Source: Longimicrobium sp. (GTDB lineage Bacteria; Gemmatimonadota; Gemmatimonadetes; Longimicrobiales; Longimicrobiaceae). From it: a stretch of DNA of 64,000 nucleotides. The notes beneath the pieces are model-generated. The model was not told the origin of the DNA. It did not search any database and worked only from the letters and a program-made list of their open reading frames with translations. Positions 36,795-45,859 of this stretch are shown here, in pieces (the stretch's first letter is position 1; every line of letters begins with the position of its first letter). Made by a program: the position numbers and the translations under genes. The DNA lies in assembly GCF_035474595.1 (NCBI RefSeq), contig NZ_DATIND010000083.1:62001-126000 (forward strand). The letters are read 5' to 3'.

Positions 36795-38155
36795 GCGCGG
36801 AGGCCCTGCGCCGGGCGATCGACGCCTGGCACGGGCTGCTGGGCGACGAGGGGCTCGCCGCGGACAGCGCCGAGCGGATGGAGCAGGAGCACCGCTCGCT
36901 GGGGATGTACTTCGGCGAGCGCGCGCTCTGCACCGTGCTGCGCCCGCGCTTCTTCACGCCGGGTCAGTGGGCGGGGATCCGGCGCGGCGTGGAGACGCTG
37001 ATGGGCGCCTTCCGCCGCGCCCACGAGGCGGCCATGCGCGATCCGGCGCTGCTCGCCCGGTTCCATCTCCTGGACTGGGAGCGCGAGCTGGTCGCGCAGG
37101 ACCCGGGCTTCCGCTCGCCATGCCCCACCAGCCGCCTGGACGCCTTCTTCGACCCCGACGACGGGTCGCTGCGCTTCACCGAGTACAACGCCGAGACGCC
37201 GGCCGGGCCCGCGTACATGGACAACCTCAGCGAGGTGTTCCTGGCGCTCCCCGTCACCGGCAAGTTCCTGCGCACGCATGCCGTCTACCCGCTTCCCGCG
37301 CGGCATGGGGTGCTGCACGCGCTGCTGGGCGCATACGCCGAGTGGAGCGGCCGGCGCGAACTGCCGCGCATCGGCATCCTGGACTGGGCCGAGGTGCCCA
37401 CCTACAGCGAGTTCGTCTTCTTCCGCGACTACTTCCGCCAGCACGGCATCGCCTGCGAGATCGCCGACCCGCGCACCCTGGAGTACCGCGAGGGAAAGCT
37501 GATGGCGGGCGACTTCCACATCACCCTCATCTACAAGCGCGTGCTGATCGACGAGCTGGTGCTGCGGATGGGGATGGACAACCCCGTGGTCCGCGCGGTC
37601 CGCGACGGCGCCGTGTGCATGGTGAACCCCTTCCGCTGCAAGGTGCTGTACAAGAAGGCCTCGCTCGCCGTGCTCGGCGACGAGCGCAACGCGCACCTGT
37701 TCTCGCCCGACGAGATGCGCGCGATCGAGGCGCACGTGCCGTGGACGCGCATCGTGGAGGCGCGGCGCACGCGCTTCCATGGCGACGAGATCGACCTGCT
37801 GGAGTGGGCGGAGGGGAACCGCGAGCGGCTGGTGCTGAAGCCGAACGACGACTACGGCGGGCGCGGCATCGTCCTGGGCTGGCTGGTGTCCGACGACGAG
37901 TGGCGGGCGGCGCTGAAGACGGCCACGGAAACGCCGTACGTGCTGCAGGAGCGCATCCATCTCCCCGTCGAGCCGTTCCCCAGCTGGGTGGACGGGAAGG
38001 TGGAGATCTACGACCGGATGGTGGACGTGGCGCCGTTCGTCACCCGCACCGCCACGATCGACGGCGCGCTCACCCGCATCGCCACCGACCCGCTGCTGAA
38101 CGTGACCGCCGGCGGCGGCTCGTCCGTCGCCACGATGCTGGTGGAGGCGCGGTAG
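36791..38155 (+). CDS. Second ATP-grasp-type ligase (glutathionylspermidine-synthase/circularly permuted-like)
   Basis: 454 aa from a GTG at 36791. The order of motifs suggests a circularly permuted or glutathionylspermidine-synthase-like ATP-grasp fold: RFTEYNAETPAGPAYMDNL, IGILDWAEVPTYSEF, MVNPFRCKVLYKKASLAVL, LVLKPNDDYGGRGIVLGW (ATP loop) and VLQERIHLP. It would form an amide bond from a carboxylate and an amine at the cost of ATP. It is coupled to the upstream ATP-grasp gene by a 4-bp overlap, and a third ligase follows. The substrate is unknown. Confidence 0.78.
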   Translation: MSAEALRRAIDAWHGLLGDEGLAADSAERMEQEHRSLGMYFGERALCTVLRPRFFTPGQWAGIRRGVETLMGAFRRAHEAAMRDPALLARFHLLDWERELVAQDPGFRSPCPTSRLDAFFDPDDGSLRFTEYNAETPAGPAYMDNLSEVFLALPVTGKFLRTHAVYPLPARHGVLHALLGAYAEWSGRRELPRIGILDWAEVPTYSEFVFFRDYFRQHGIACEIADPRTLEYREGKLMAGDFHITLIYKRVLIDELVLRMGMDNPVVRAVRDGAVCMVNPFRCKVLYKKASLAVLGDERNAHLFSPDEMRAIEAHVPWTRIVEARRTRFHGDEIDLLEWAEGNRERLVLKPNDDYGGRGIVLGWLVSDDEWRAALKTATETPYVLQERIHLPVEPFPSWVDGKVEIYDRMVDVAPFVTRTATIDGALTRIATDPLLNVTAGGGSSVATMLVEAR

Positions 38156-38231
38156 GCGCGGCGACGCGGCAGGCATCTTCGCCGCGCCGCGCGAACGTCG
38201 ATTCCGCGAGAACCTTCGGCGTGGTGCGATC

Positions 38232-38305
38232 GGCATCCTGCCCGCCAGGTTGGCCCCCTCCCCGGCCCCTCCGCCCGCTCCGCGGGGGAGGGGAGAACTC
38301 ATCGA
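38232..38305 (+). repeat. GC-rich palindromic dispersed repeat (family 2), copy 2
   Basis: GGCATCCTGCCCGCC, then CCCCTCCCCGG, CCCCTCCGCCCGCTCCGCGG, GGGAGGGG and GAGAACTCATCG, in the same order as at 16.6, 39.9 and 57.1 kb. The spacer 38156-38528 holds this and copy J and no gene. Confidence 0.7.
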
Positions 38306-38347
38306 GGAGGCACCACCGGCTCGGAGCCGCCACGATGGCGCGGCGCG

Positions 38348-38395
38348 AGTCCGCGAAGGCGGACTTCGGGCGGTTGTTGCCGCGAATTCATTCGC
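38348..38395 (+). repeat. Two-hairpin dispersed element, copy J
   Basis: Hairpin 1 AGTCCGC-GAAG-GCGGACT, linker TCGGGCGGTTGTTGCC, hairpin 2 GCGAA-TTCA-TTCGC. It sits between the second ATP-grasp gene and the carboxylate-amine ligase gene. Confidence 0.9.
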
Positions 38396-38528
38396 CTTCC
38401 CCACCCCGGCTCGATCCCCATCACCCCCGCGGTAAACAATTTGCGGCTGGCGCGGGGTGGGACGGCTGCGCATCATCCCCAGATACGATTTTCGTTCATC
38501 TCCATCGCCATCCGGGAGAGGACCCGCC

Positions 38529-39671
38529 ATGCAGGCTCCGTCGCTGACGCTTGGGATCGAGGAAGAGTACCAGATCATCGACCCGGAGACGCGCGAGCTG
38601 CGCTCGTACATCACCGAGATTCTGGACCACGACCACCTGATCCTGGGCGAGATCAAGCCCGAGCTGCACCAGAGCATCGTGGAGGTGGGGAGCCCCGTCT
38701 GCCAGACGCCCACGGAGCTGCGCGGCGAGCTGAACCGGCTGCGGCGGATGGTGATGGACCTGGCCGCGCGGAAGGGGCTGAAGGTGGTGGCGGCGGGCAC
38801 GCACCCGTTCAGCAGCTGGATGACGCAGGAGATCACGCCGCTGGAGCGCTACCTGGGCGTGAAGCAGGACATGCAGGACCTTGCACAGCAGCTGCTGATC
38901 TTCGGCACGCACGTGCACGTGGGGATCGAGGACCGCGAGTTCATGATCGACGCCCTGAACGTGGCGCGCTACTTCCTTCCCCACATCCTCTGCCTGTGCA
39001 GCTCCAGCCCGTTCTGGATGGGGCGCAACACCGGCCTGAAGAGCTACCGCAGCGTCATCTTCCGCAACTTCCCGCGCACCGGCGTGCCGCGCGTGCTGCG
39101 CGACTGGCGCGAGTTCGAGTCGCTCAGCAACACGCTGGTGGAGACCGGGTGCATCCCCGACGGCAGCAAGATCTACTGGGACGTGCGGCCGCACCACAAG
39201 TTCCCCACGCTGGAGTTCCGCTTCCTGGACGTGTGCACGCGCGTGGACGAGGCCGTCTGCGTGGCCGCGCTGCTCCAGGCCATCGTGCTGAAGCTGTGGA
39301 AGCTGCGGCGCGACAACATGACCTTCCGCGTGTACGCGCACGACCTGATCGAGGAGAACAAGTGGCGCGCCGTGCGCTACGGCTTCGACGGCAAGCTGAT
39401 CGACTTCGGCAAGAAGGCCGAGTGCCCGGCGCGCGACCTGATCCGCGAGATGCTGGAGTGGTTCCTGGACGACGTGGTGGACGAGCTGGGAAGCCGCGGT
39501 GCCATCGAGTACGCCTTCCGCATCATGGACGAGGGATCGAGCGCCGACCGCCAGCTCCGCGTCTACCAGGAGACGGGAAGCCTGCAGGCCGTGGTCGACC
39601 ACCTGATCGCGGAAACCGAGGAAGGCGTGTACTCGGCCGCGGAGCGCGAGCACGCCCACATGGGTGCGTGA
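38529..39671 (+). CDS. YbdK-type carboxylate-amine ligase (GCS2 family)
   Basis: 380 aa from the ATG at 38529 ([18 protein letters not shown]), preceded by GGGAGAGGA. The glutamate-cysteine ligase 2 fold is shown by [36 protein letters not shown] and the metal-binding [10 protein letters not shown]. Characterised relatives have weak glutamate-cysteine ligase activity, but true substrates are usually unknown. Position after two ATP-grasp ligases and an esterase suggests it condenses one building block of a small amide-linked metabolite. Confidence 0.9.
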   Translation: MQAPSLTLGIEEEYQIIDPETRELRSYITEILDHDHLILGEIKPELHQSIVEVGSPVCQTPTELRGELNRLRRMVMDLAARKGLKVVAAGTHPFSSWMTQEITPLERYLGVKQDMQDLAQQLLIFGTHVHVGIEDREFMIDALNVARYFLPHILCLCSSSPFWMGRNTGLKSYRSVIFRNFPRTGVPRVLRDWREFESLSNTLVETGCIPDGSKIYWDVRPHHKFPTLEFRFLDVCTRVDEAVCVAALLQAIVLKLWKLRRDNMTFRVYAHDLIEENKWRAVRYGFDGKLIDFGKKAECPARDLIREMLEWFLDDVVDELGSRGAIEYAFRIMDEGSSADRQLRVYQETGSLQAVVDHLIAETEEGVYSAAEREHAHMGA

Positions 39672-39689
39672 ACGCGCCCGGCAGCACAT

Positions 39690-40178
39690 CGGGCTCTGGA
39701 CAGAAGCAGAGGCAGCAGAGGACGGGGGTTCTCTGCTGCCTCCGCGTTTGCGTCTGGAGCAAGGCTCCGGTGTCGTCTGGCGCCGCGGCCCTCTCCCCCC
39801 GCCCCCTCCCCCAAAACCGACTGGGGGAGGGGGAGACCTCATCGAGAGAAGAGATTTCGGCGCGGCGGGATGGCACCTTGCCCGCCTGGCTGGCCCCCCT
39901 CCCTGGCCCCTCCGCCCGCTCCGCGGGGGTGGGGAGAACTCAGCGCCGGAGCGAGGTCGTCGCGTCACGGAAGCATGGCTGAGATGGAGTTTCGGCACGT
40001 GGGGATGCTGGAGAGCCACCTCCTCCCGGAACGGGAGGGGGTCGCGCCCTCCGGCGCGGGGGGAGGGCGCGAGGCATCCGAAGCGCGCCACCCGGTTCAG
40101 CGTGATGGAGTCGCACTCCCGCACTCCCGCACTCCCGCACTTGGCACTTGGCACTTGGCACTTGGCACTTCCCGATGA
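39690..40178. repeat. Repeat-filled spacer, 39672-40262
   Basis: Four elements stand in line and no gene is seen. GCAGAGGCAGCAGAG (about 39706-39720) pairs with CTCTGCTGCCTCCGC (about 39731-39745), terminator-like. A CCCCTCCCCC/GGGGGAGGGGG palindrome lies at about 39800-39833. Family 2 copy 3 spans about 39870-39953. A CCTCCCGGAACGGGAGG palindrome lies at about 40021-40040. At 40110-40178 come three CGCACTCC units (reverse complement of the 8-bp unit at 1.3 kb) and then five CACTTGG units. Confidence 0.75.
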
Positions 40179-40262
40179 ATTGCGCACCGCGTTACGATGC
40201 TTGACGGCCATGACGCACCGCGTTATCATCCATCCAGCGCGGCGCGAACCCGAGGGGAGACA

Positions 40263-40718
40263 ATGGCGCGAGTGATCAAGCGGTACGGCAACCGGAAGCT
40301 CTACGACGTGCAGGCCAGCGAGTACGTGTCGCTGGAGCAGGTCGCCGGCATCATCCGCGGCGGCGAGACGGTGGAGGTGGTGGACAACGTGACGGGCGAG
40401 GACATCACCGCCCAGACCCTCACGCAGGTGGTGCTGGAAGAGGGCAAGCGCGGGCGCGGGCTGCTGGGCGCCGAGCTGCTGCACGACCTGCTCCGGAAGA
40501 GCGGGAAGGCGATCGAGTCCGGCGTGGGCCAGGTGCGCCACGGCGTGGACGAGCTGGTGAGCGCCTCGCTGGGGCGCGTGACGCGGGTGCTGCAGGGCCC
40601 GCAGACGCAGGAGCTGAAGCAGCTCCGGCAGCAGCTGGCCCAGCTCGAGGCCACGCTGAACCGCGTGCTGGAAGAGCAGGAAGACGCCCGGCGCGACGAC
40701 GAAACGCCGCGGGGCTGA
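40263..40718 (+). CDS. phaR: PHA synthesis regulator, PhaR type
   Basis: 151 aa from the ATG at 40263 (GGGGAGA upstream). The N-terminus VIKRYGNRKLYDVQASEYVSL is the PHB_acc_N DNA-binding domain signature. A C-terminal coiled coil (TQELKQLRQQLAQLEATLNRV) follows. PhaR represses phasin genes and binds PHA granules, releasing the promoter when polymer accumulates. The phasin gene lies 51 bases downstream, so autoregulation of this pair is likely. The PHB_acc effector repeats are reduced compared with proteobacterial PhaR. Confidence 0.88.
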   Translation: MARVIKRYGNRKLYDVQASEYVSLEQVAGIIRGGETVEVVDNVTGEDITAQTLTQVVLEEGKRGRGLLGAELLHDLLRKSGKAIESGVGQVRHGVDELVSASLGRVTRVLQGPQTQELKQLRQQLAQLEATLNRVLEEQEDARRDDETPRG

Positions 40719-40769
40719 GGGTTTTCCGATGGCTGACGTGGGACCACACCGGGGACGGAGACGACACCG

Positions 40770-41432
40770 ATGAGCACGAACGGCACGAAGGGCGGCGCGG
40801 GGATCCTGCGCCTGGGCGACCTGCCGAAGAACGTGGCCGACCGCGTGGTGAAGCTGCCCAGGGAGATCGCCGAGGGCGTGACCACGCGCGGCCGCGACGT
40901 GTGGCTGGCCGGGCTGGGCGCGCTGGCGGCGGCCGAGGACCGCGGCAGCGCCTTCTACGGCTCGCTGGTGAAGCAGGGCGAGGAGCTGGTGAAGCGCGGC
41001 GAGACCGTGGAGACGCGCGGCAAGGCGCGCTGGTCGGAGCTGAAGGACGACGTCGGCACCCGCCAGGAGGCGGTGGTGGAGAAGGTGGAGAGCACGATCG
41101 TCGACCCCGTCGTGGACGCGCTGCGCAAGCTGGGCGTGCCCACCCGCGCCGAGGTGCAGACGCTTTCCACGCAGGTCGAGTCGCTCACCGAGCGCGTGAA
41201 CCTGCTGATCGCAAAGCTGGAGCGCCGCCACGGCACCGTGTTCTCGGTGGTCTTCCGCGCGGGCGAGTGGGCGGTGGAGAAGAGCGGGACCACCGCGCCG
41301 CTCAGCGTGCACGCTTCCGAGGCCGATGCGCTGGAGGCCGCGCGCCTGCTGGCCGTGGAGAGCCGCCCCTGCGAGGTGGTGATCCACCGCGAGGACGGCA
41401 GCGTGCAGAACACCGTGGTGTACGACGCGTAA
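40770..41432 (+). CDS. Phasin-like granule protein fused to a DUF2188-like domain
   Basis: 220 aa. Residues ~10-150 resemble poly(hydroxyalkanoate) granule-associated proteins: an amphipathic segment (VWLAGLGALAAAEDRGSAFYGSLVKQGEEL) is followed by a coiled-coil region (VQTLSTQVESLTERVNLLIAKL). Shorter fragments such as LAGLGALAAAEDRG show the phasin pattern. Residues ~155-220 (GEWAVEKSGTTAPLSVHASE to EVVIHREDGSVQ) look like the small DUF2188 fold. This fusion is not the usual phasin layout. It would coat PHA granules, and the extra domain may recruit a partner. Confidence 0.75.
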   Translation: MSTNGTKGGAGILRLGDLPKNVADRVVKLPREIAEGVTTRGRDVWLAGLGALAAAEDRGSAFYGSLVKQGEELVKRGETVETRGKARWSELKDDVGTRQEAVVEKVESTIVDPVVDALRKLGVPTRAEVQTLSTQVESLTERVNLLIAKLERRHGTVFSVVFRAGEWAVEKSGTTAPLSVHASEADALEAARLLAVESRPCEVVIHREDGSVQNTVVYDA

Positions 41433-41534
41433 GCCGGTGCACGGCTTCTGCAACAGCCCCGACGGGTGCGGGCGCGCGGAGACTTTCTCCGCGCCCTCGC
41501 ACCCTTTTTCACGCCCGCGGTGTACGCTACACGC

Positions 41535-42791
41535 ATGAGCAACAACCACGAAGGCGCCGGCGAGGCCGGCGATCGGCCGCGGATCGGCGTGGCCCTGGCG
41601 GGCGGGGTGCTGGAGGGCGGCTTCTACGAGGTGGGCGTGCTCTGCGCCCTGCAGGACGCCATCCGCGGACTGGACTTCACCCGCGCGGACGTGTACGTGG
41701 GCGTGAGCTCGGGCGCGGTCATCACCTCGCTGCTGGCCAACGGTATCCCCCCGCGCACGCTTTCCCGCGCCATCCTCTCGCTCGCCGGGCCCGACCTCAA
41801 CCTGGATCCCAACATCCTCTTCACCCCCGCGGTGCGCGAGTACGCCCGCCGCGTGGCGAAAGTCCCCGGCCTGGTGGGGCGATGGGTGAAGCGGCGCATC
41901 GAGCGGCCGCTGGACATGTCCATCATCGGGTCGCTGCTGGAGCTGGGCGCGCTCACGCCGGTGGGGATCTTCGACAGCGCGCCGATGGAGCGCTACCTGT
42001 CGCGCGTGTTCTCCAGCGGCGGGCGCAGCAACGACTTCCGTCGGCTGAAGGGCGCGCTCCGCGTGGTCGCGGTGAAGCTGGACACCTCGGAGCTGGTGAC
42101 CTTCGGCGGGCCGGGGTACGACCACATCCCCATCTCCCGCGCGGTGCAGGCAAGTCTGGCGCTCCCCGGCTTCTACTGCCCGGTTGAGATCGAGGGCGAG
42201 CCGTACATCGACGGGGTGGCGCGGCGGACGCTGAACGCCAGCGTGGCGCTGGAAGAGGGCGCGGACCTGCTCTTCTGCGTGAACCCCATCGTCCCGGTGG
42301 ACGTGCACGCGGACGGGTCGGACGGCTCGAACGGGAACGGCAACGGGAAGAAGACGAAGAGCCTGTCGGACTACGGGCTGCCGGCGGTGCTCTCGCAGAC
42401 CTTCCGCACCGCGATCCACTCGCGGATGGGGACGGGGTTCCGCAGCTACGCCCACACCTATCCCGGCGCGGATGTGATCCTGGTGGAGCCGGAGCTGGGC
42501 GACCACCGGATGTTCTTCTCCAACATCTTCAGCGTGACCAACCGCCGCGACGTGTGCGAGCACGCGTACGCCCGCACGCTGGCCTACCTGCGCGCGAACG
42601 AGGTGGAGATCGCGGAGAAGCTGGCGCGCAGCGGAATGTCGCTGCGCCGCGAGGTGCTGGACGACCCGCGTCGCACCCTGTTCTCCGCGGACGAACGCCC
42701 GCCCCGCGACGGCGTGGTGGGCGAGATCCGCGATGCGCTCGACCGCCTGGGCGAGGTGCTGGAGCGCCTGGAGCGCCGCCCGGCCGCATAG
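41535..42791 (+). CDS. Patatin-like phospholipase/esterase
   Basis: 418 aa from the ATG at 41535. The oxyanion loop is ALAGGVLEGGFYEVGVL, the nucleophile motif is GVSSGAVI, and the catalytic Asp is in YIDGVARR. Patatins are Ser-Asp dyad lipid acyl hydrolases. Because a PhaR-type regulator and a phasin precede it, hydrolysis of stored PHA or granule lipids is plausible. A Gly/Asn-rich insert (DGSNGNGNGKK) occurs near residue 260. A strong terminator follows. Confidence 0.85.
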   Translation: MSNNHEGAGEAGDRPRIGVALAGGVLEGGFYEVGVLCALQDAIRGLDFTRADVYVGVSSGAVITSLLANGIPPRTLSRAILSLAGPDLNLDPNILFTPAVREYARRVAKVPGLVGRWVKRRIERPLDMSIIGSLLELGALTPVGIFDSAPMERYLSRVFSSGGRSNDFRRLKGALRVVAVKLDTSELVTFGGPGYDHIPISRAVQASLALPGFYCPVEIEGEPYIDGVARRTLNASVALEEGADLLFCVNPIVPVDVHADGSDGSNGNGNGKKTKSLSDYGLPAVLSQTFRTAIHSRMGTGFRSYAHTYPGADVILVEPELGDHRMFFSNIFSVTNRRDVCEHAYARTLAYLRANEVEIAEKLARSGMSLRREVLDDPRRTLFSADERPPRDGVVGEIRDALDRLGEVLERLERRPAA

Positions 42792-42812
42792 CGCGCCCGA
42801 CCGACCGAACAC

Positions 42813-42851
42813 GACGAAGCCCCGGACGAGAGCATCGGCCGGGGCTTCGTC
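42813..42851. terminator. Hairpin after the patatin gene
   Basis: GACGAAGCCCCGG pairs exactly with CCGGGGCTTCGTC around a 13-base loop. It separates the plus-strand patatin gene from the minus-strand toxin gene and could end both transcripts. Confidence 0.75.
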
Positions 42852-42867
42852 CTGTTCAGCTATCCTT

Positions 42868-43275
42868 TCACGGGACTACATCGAAATGCCCGCGCGGGGT
42901 GCGATACGCATGGAAATGCCGGTCCAGCGTGAAGACGCGCCGGATGTCCAGCGTCTCCGCGGCGGCCACGAGGGAGGCATCCGCGAAATCCATCGGAGAG
43001 TCCGCGTACTGCCGCATCAACGCGCGGACCCGGTCCAGCTCGCCGGGGTCCGGGGGATGCAGCCGGACGATGCCGTCCGCATAGAGATTCCACAACTCCT
43101 CCTGCGCGGCCAGCCCACCGGCATGGAAGAGGAAATACATGGCCTCGGTGAAACAGGGCCACGTCGTCACGAAGGTCGTGGAACCGATCCGATCGAGAAC
43201 CGCGACCGACCGCATGTGCCAGCTGTCGTTGCGGTCGATCAGGGCGACGAGCGGCCCGGTATCGCACAGGGTCAC
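42868..43275 (-). CDS. VapC-type PIN-domain ribonuclease toxin
   Basis: 135 aa from a GTG at 43275. PIN-domain acidic residues are visible in LCDTGPLVALID, WPCFTEAMYFL and SPMDFADASLVAAAE. The C-terminus VFTLDRHFHAYR is also typical. Such toxins cleave tRNA, rRNA or mRNA when free of antitoxin. Its start overlaps the antitoxin stop by four bases, giving the usual antitoxin-toxin order. Confidence 0.87.
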   Translation of the reverse strand: MTLCDTGPLVALIDRNDSWHMRSVAVLDRIGSTTFVTTWPCFTEAMYFLFHAGGLAAQEELWNLYADGIVRLHPPDPGELDRVRALMRQYADSPMDFADASLVAAAETLDIRRVFTLDRHFHAYRTPRGHFDVVP

Positions 43276-43541
43276 AGGCGTCCCTCGCGCTTCTTGGCGA
43301 CGAGATAGTCGGTGAACGCGTTGCCCGAAGGTCGCGACAGCGCTTCGATCCCGCCGCTCGCGATCCGGCCGACGCGCCCCGCCAGACGCTGGCTGATGGG
43401 CACCTGCGACTCGGCCGGCGTATCGCTTTCCTGCTGGGGAAGCTGCGCGGCGATCCATCCCGCGGGCGTGGTGCCGGCGGCGGCCGCGGCTTCTTCGACC
43501 TGCTGGTAGATGTCGTCCGGGAGTTCGACCATTCTGCTCAT
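43272..43541 (-). CDS. Antitoxin partner of the PIN-domain toxin
   Basis: 89 aa beginning MSRMVELPDDIYQQVEEAA, a ribbon-helix-helix-like N-terminus, followed by TPAGWIAAQLPQ. The C-terminal half (FTDYLVAKKREGRL) would wrap the toxin. GGAGGTGATTCG precedes the start on the minus strand. The stop codon overlaps the toxin GTG (43272-43275). Confidence 0.8.
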   Translation of the reverse strand: MSRMVELPDDIYQQVEEAAAAAGTTPAGWIAAQLPQQESDTPAESQVPISQRLAGRVGRIASGGIEALSRPSGNAFTDYLVAKKREGRL

Positions 43542-43761
43542 CGAATCACCTCCTGTCTGTCCAAATCTACCAAAGCGCGCCGTTTACGTCCATGCGCGCA
43601 TGCGGCCGCTAAAACGCGTCGCGGCGGCTCCCCGCGATCCGGTCTCCATCATCCCCCCGTCCTCTCGTCCTTTCGCGCGCGAGGTGCTAACTTGTGCGCG
43701 TTCCATCGCTTCGGCGCGCGCCGGGGCGGACGGGGAGAAACGATTCCGCATCCAGAGCTGA

Positions 43762-44934
43762 ATGATGGCTACCGTTGACCTTGCCGCCGGCGGCGCCCCG
43801 CTGACCGTGCTGAGCGAAGACGAGCAGATGTTCCGCGACCTGGTTCGCCAGTTCGCGGAAGACGAGGTGCGCCCCCGCGTGCACGCCATGGACGAGGCGC
43901 AGAAGATGGACCCCGCGCTCATCCCGCAGTTCTTCGAGCTGGGGCTGATGGGGATCGAAGTGCCCGAGGAGTTCGGCGGCACCGGCAGCTCGTTCTTCAC
44001 CGCCGCGCTGGTGGTGGAGGAGCTTTCCCGCGTGGACGCCAGCGTGGGCGTGCTGGTGGACGTGCAGAACACGCTGGTGAACAACGCTTTCCTGCGCTGG
44101 GGCTCGGACGAGCTGAAGACGAAGTATCTCCCCCAGCTCTGCGCGGAGAAGGTGGGCGCCTACGCGCTTTCCGAGGCCGGCTCCGGCTCCGACGCCTTCG
44201 CGCTGGCCACGCGCGCGACGAAGGTGGACGGCGGCTTCCGGCTCACCGGGCGCAAGCTGTGGATCACCAACGGCGCCGAGGCCGAGGTGTTCATCGTCTT
44301 CGCCAACGTGGATCCGTCGGCCGGGTACCGCGGCATCACCGCGTTCATCGTGGAGAAGGGCTTCGACGGCTTCTCGGTAGGGAAGAAGGAGGACAAGCTC
44401 GGCATCCGCGCCTCGTCCACCACCGAGCTGATCCTGGAGGACGTCTTCGTCCCCGCCGGGAACGTGCTGGGCGAGGTGGGGAAGGGGTACAAGACCGCGA
44501 TCGAGACGCTGAACGAGGGCCGCATCGGCATCGGCGCGCAGATGATCGGGATCGGCACGGGCGCGCTGGAGGCGACCATCAGGTACGTGCAGGAGCGCGA
44601 GCAGTTCGGGAAGAAGATCGGCGACTTCCAGGGCGTGCAGTTCCAGATCGCCCAGATGGCCGTGGAGCTCGAGGCGGCGCGGCTGATGGTGTACAACGCC
44701 GCGCGGCTGAAGGACGCGGGGCAGCCGTTCCTGCAGGAGGCGGCCATGGCCAAGCTCTTCAGCAGCCAGGTGGCCCAGCGCATCGCGTCGACGTGCATCG
44801 ACCTGTACGGCGGCTACGGCTTCACCCGCGAGTACCCGGTGGAGAAGTTCTACCGCGACAGCAAGATCGGCACGATCTACGAGGGCACCAGCAACATGCA
44901 GCTGAACACCATCGCCAAGAACCTGATGAAGTAG
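43762..44934 (+). CDS. Acyl-CoA dehydrogenase (short/branched-chain type)
   Basis: 390 aa. The flavoenzyme signatures are present: YALSEAGSGSDAFAL, WITNGAEAEVFIVFA, GRIGIGAQMIGIGTGALE, REQFGKKIGDFQGVQFQ, and the catalytic Glu in IYEGTSNMQLNTIAK. It oxidises acyl-CoA to enoyl-CoA, passing electrons to ETF. Sequence details resemble the short/branched-chain and butyryl-CoA group. It is monocistronic here with its own terminator. Confidence 0.93.
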   Translation: MMATVDLAAGGAPLTVLSEDEQMFRDLVRQFAEDEVRPRVHAMDEAQKMDPALIPQFFELGLMGIEVPEEFGGTGSSFFTAALVVEELSRVDASVGVLVDVQNTLVNNAFLRWGSDELKTKYLPQLCAEKVGAYALSEAGSGSDAFALATRATKVDGGFRLTGRKLWITNGAEAEVFIVFANVDPSAGYRGITAFIVEKGFDGFSVGKKEDKLGIRASSTTELILEDVFVPAGNVLGEVGKGYKTAIETLNEGRIGIGAQMIGIGTGALEATIRYVQEREQFGKKIGDFQGVQFQIAQMAVELEAARLMVYNAARLKDAGQPFLQEAAMAKLFSSQVAQRIASTCIDLYGGYGFTREYPVEKFYRDSKIGTIYEGTSNMQLNTIAKNLMK

Positions 44935-44961
44935 GCTCCACGCGACGGATCGGATGGCGAC

Positions 44962-44990
44962 GCCCCGGCCGGGGACCTCCCGGCTGGGGC
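44962..44990 (+). terminator. Intrinsic terminator after the acyl-CoA dehydrogenase
   Basis: GCCCCGGCCGGG pairs with CCCGGCTGGGGC and is followed by TTTCG. It begins 28 bases after the stop codon. Confidence 0.75.
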
Positions 44991-45158
44991 TTTCGTTCAT
45001 CCAGGATCGCGAAGAATGCCGGTCCCGCTCCGATTCCCGCGGGACAACGCCGGATGCGGCGGCGCGCGACTTTTCCGACGTGCCGGGGACGATTACGTTA
45101 CGGACCCGCCCGCTCTTTCCCCCCCGACATTTCCGCCCCTTCCTCGGAGATCCTTCAC

Positions 45159-45770
45159 ATGGCGCCTCCAGTCCAGGTCGTCGCCTTCACCGACCGCGCG
45201 TCCACGCGGGTGACCTATCGTCCCGGAACCACCGACCTGGCCGGCGGCGTGGGCGGGATCTGCATCTCGATGGTGCTGATGTGGCTGCGCAAGTCGTTGG
45301 AAACCGGCGGGCAGGTCACCGCCCAGCACCTCCGCGACGGCCTGCATGTGGCCACGCTGCGCGAGGGTGCGTACCTGCGGAACGCGCGGGCCGACCGCCG
45401 CGCGCGGGCCGCGGGGCTGCCGCTGTTCGGCGCGATCCGAGACCTGTTCGCCTCGTACGGCCTGGTGATGCACGAGCGCCACAAGGAAGACAACGCGCTC
45501 CACTCGTTCTTCTATCCCGTCATGGAGATGTCGCTGGCTCCCGGTCATTACGCCTTCTGGATGACACGCCCGGGGTATTCGGGGCACGCCATGGGGCTGG
45601 TGCTCGACGAGGATGGCCCGTGCTTCTGGTTCGAGCCCAACGGCGGCGTGTACCGATGGAACGACCTGAACGAGCTGCTCGACTGGCTCCCGGACAAGCT
45701 GGATACCTTCAGCTTCAGCGCGGGCTACAGGGGAGGAGCCTACCACTTCGCGCGCGTCACCCTCGGCTGA
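45159..45770 (+). CDS. Putative papain-like cysteine peptidase (YopT/C58-like)
   Basis: 203 aa from the ATG at 45159 (GGAGA upstream). I do not recognise a named family with certainty. The order GGICISMVLMWL (Cys35), SGHAMGLVL (His143), then FWFEPNGGVYRW (acidic/Asn pair 159-161) is that expected for a YopT-type cysteine peptidase: Cys in a helix after GGxC, His before a strand, and a (D/E)PNxG turn. There is no signal peptide or lipobox. It might process a peptide or protein in the nearby RiPP-like locus, but it is separated from it by a terminator. Confidence 0.55.
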   Translation: MAPPVQVVAFTDRASTRVTYRPGTTDLAGGVGGICISMVLMWLRKSLETGGQVTAQHLRDGLHVATLREGAYLRNARADRRARAAGLPLFGAIRDLFASYGLVMHERHKEDNALHSFFYPVMEMSLAPGHYAFWMTRPGYSGHAMGLVLDEDGPCFWFEPNGGVYRWNDLNELLDWLPDKLDTFSFSAGYRGGAYHFARVTLG

Positions 45771-45859
45771 GGGCGGACGTGCCAAGGCTGTTCATCGACG
45801 CGGCGGCATAGCGCACCAGCTCCCAGACCGTGGACTCCACGGACGAGGGTGCGAGACAG

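Noticed and set aside
38496-42812. A 1438-residue minus-strand open frame
   Set aside because: It lies antisense to four well-supported genes (GCS2 ligase, PhaR, phasin, patatin), spans their spacers and reads as His/Arg/Val-rich sequence. It is a by-product of high-GC third codon positions.
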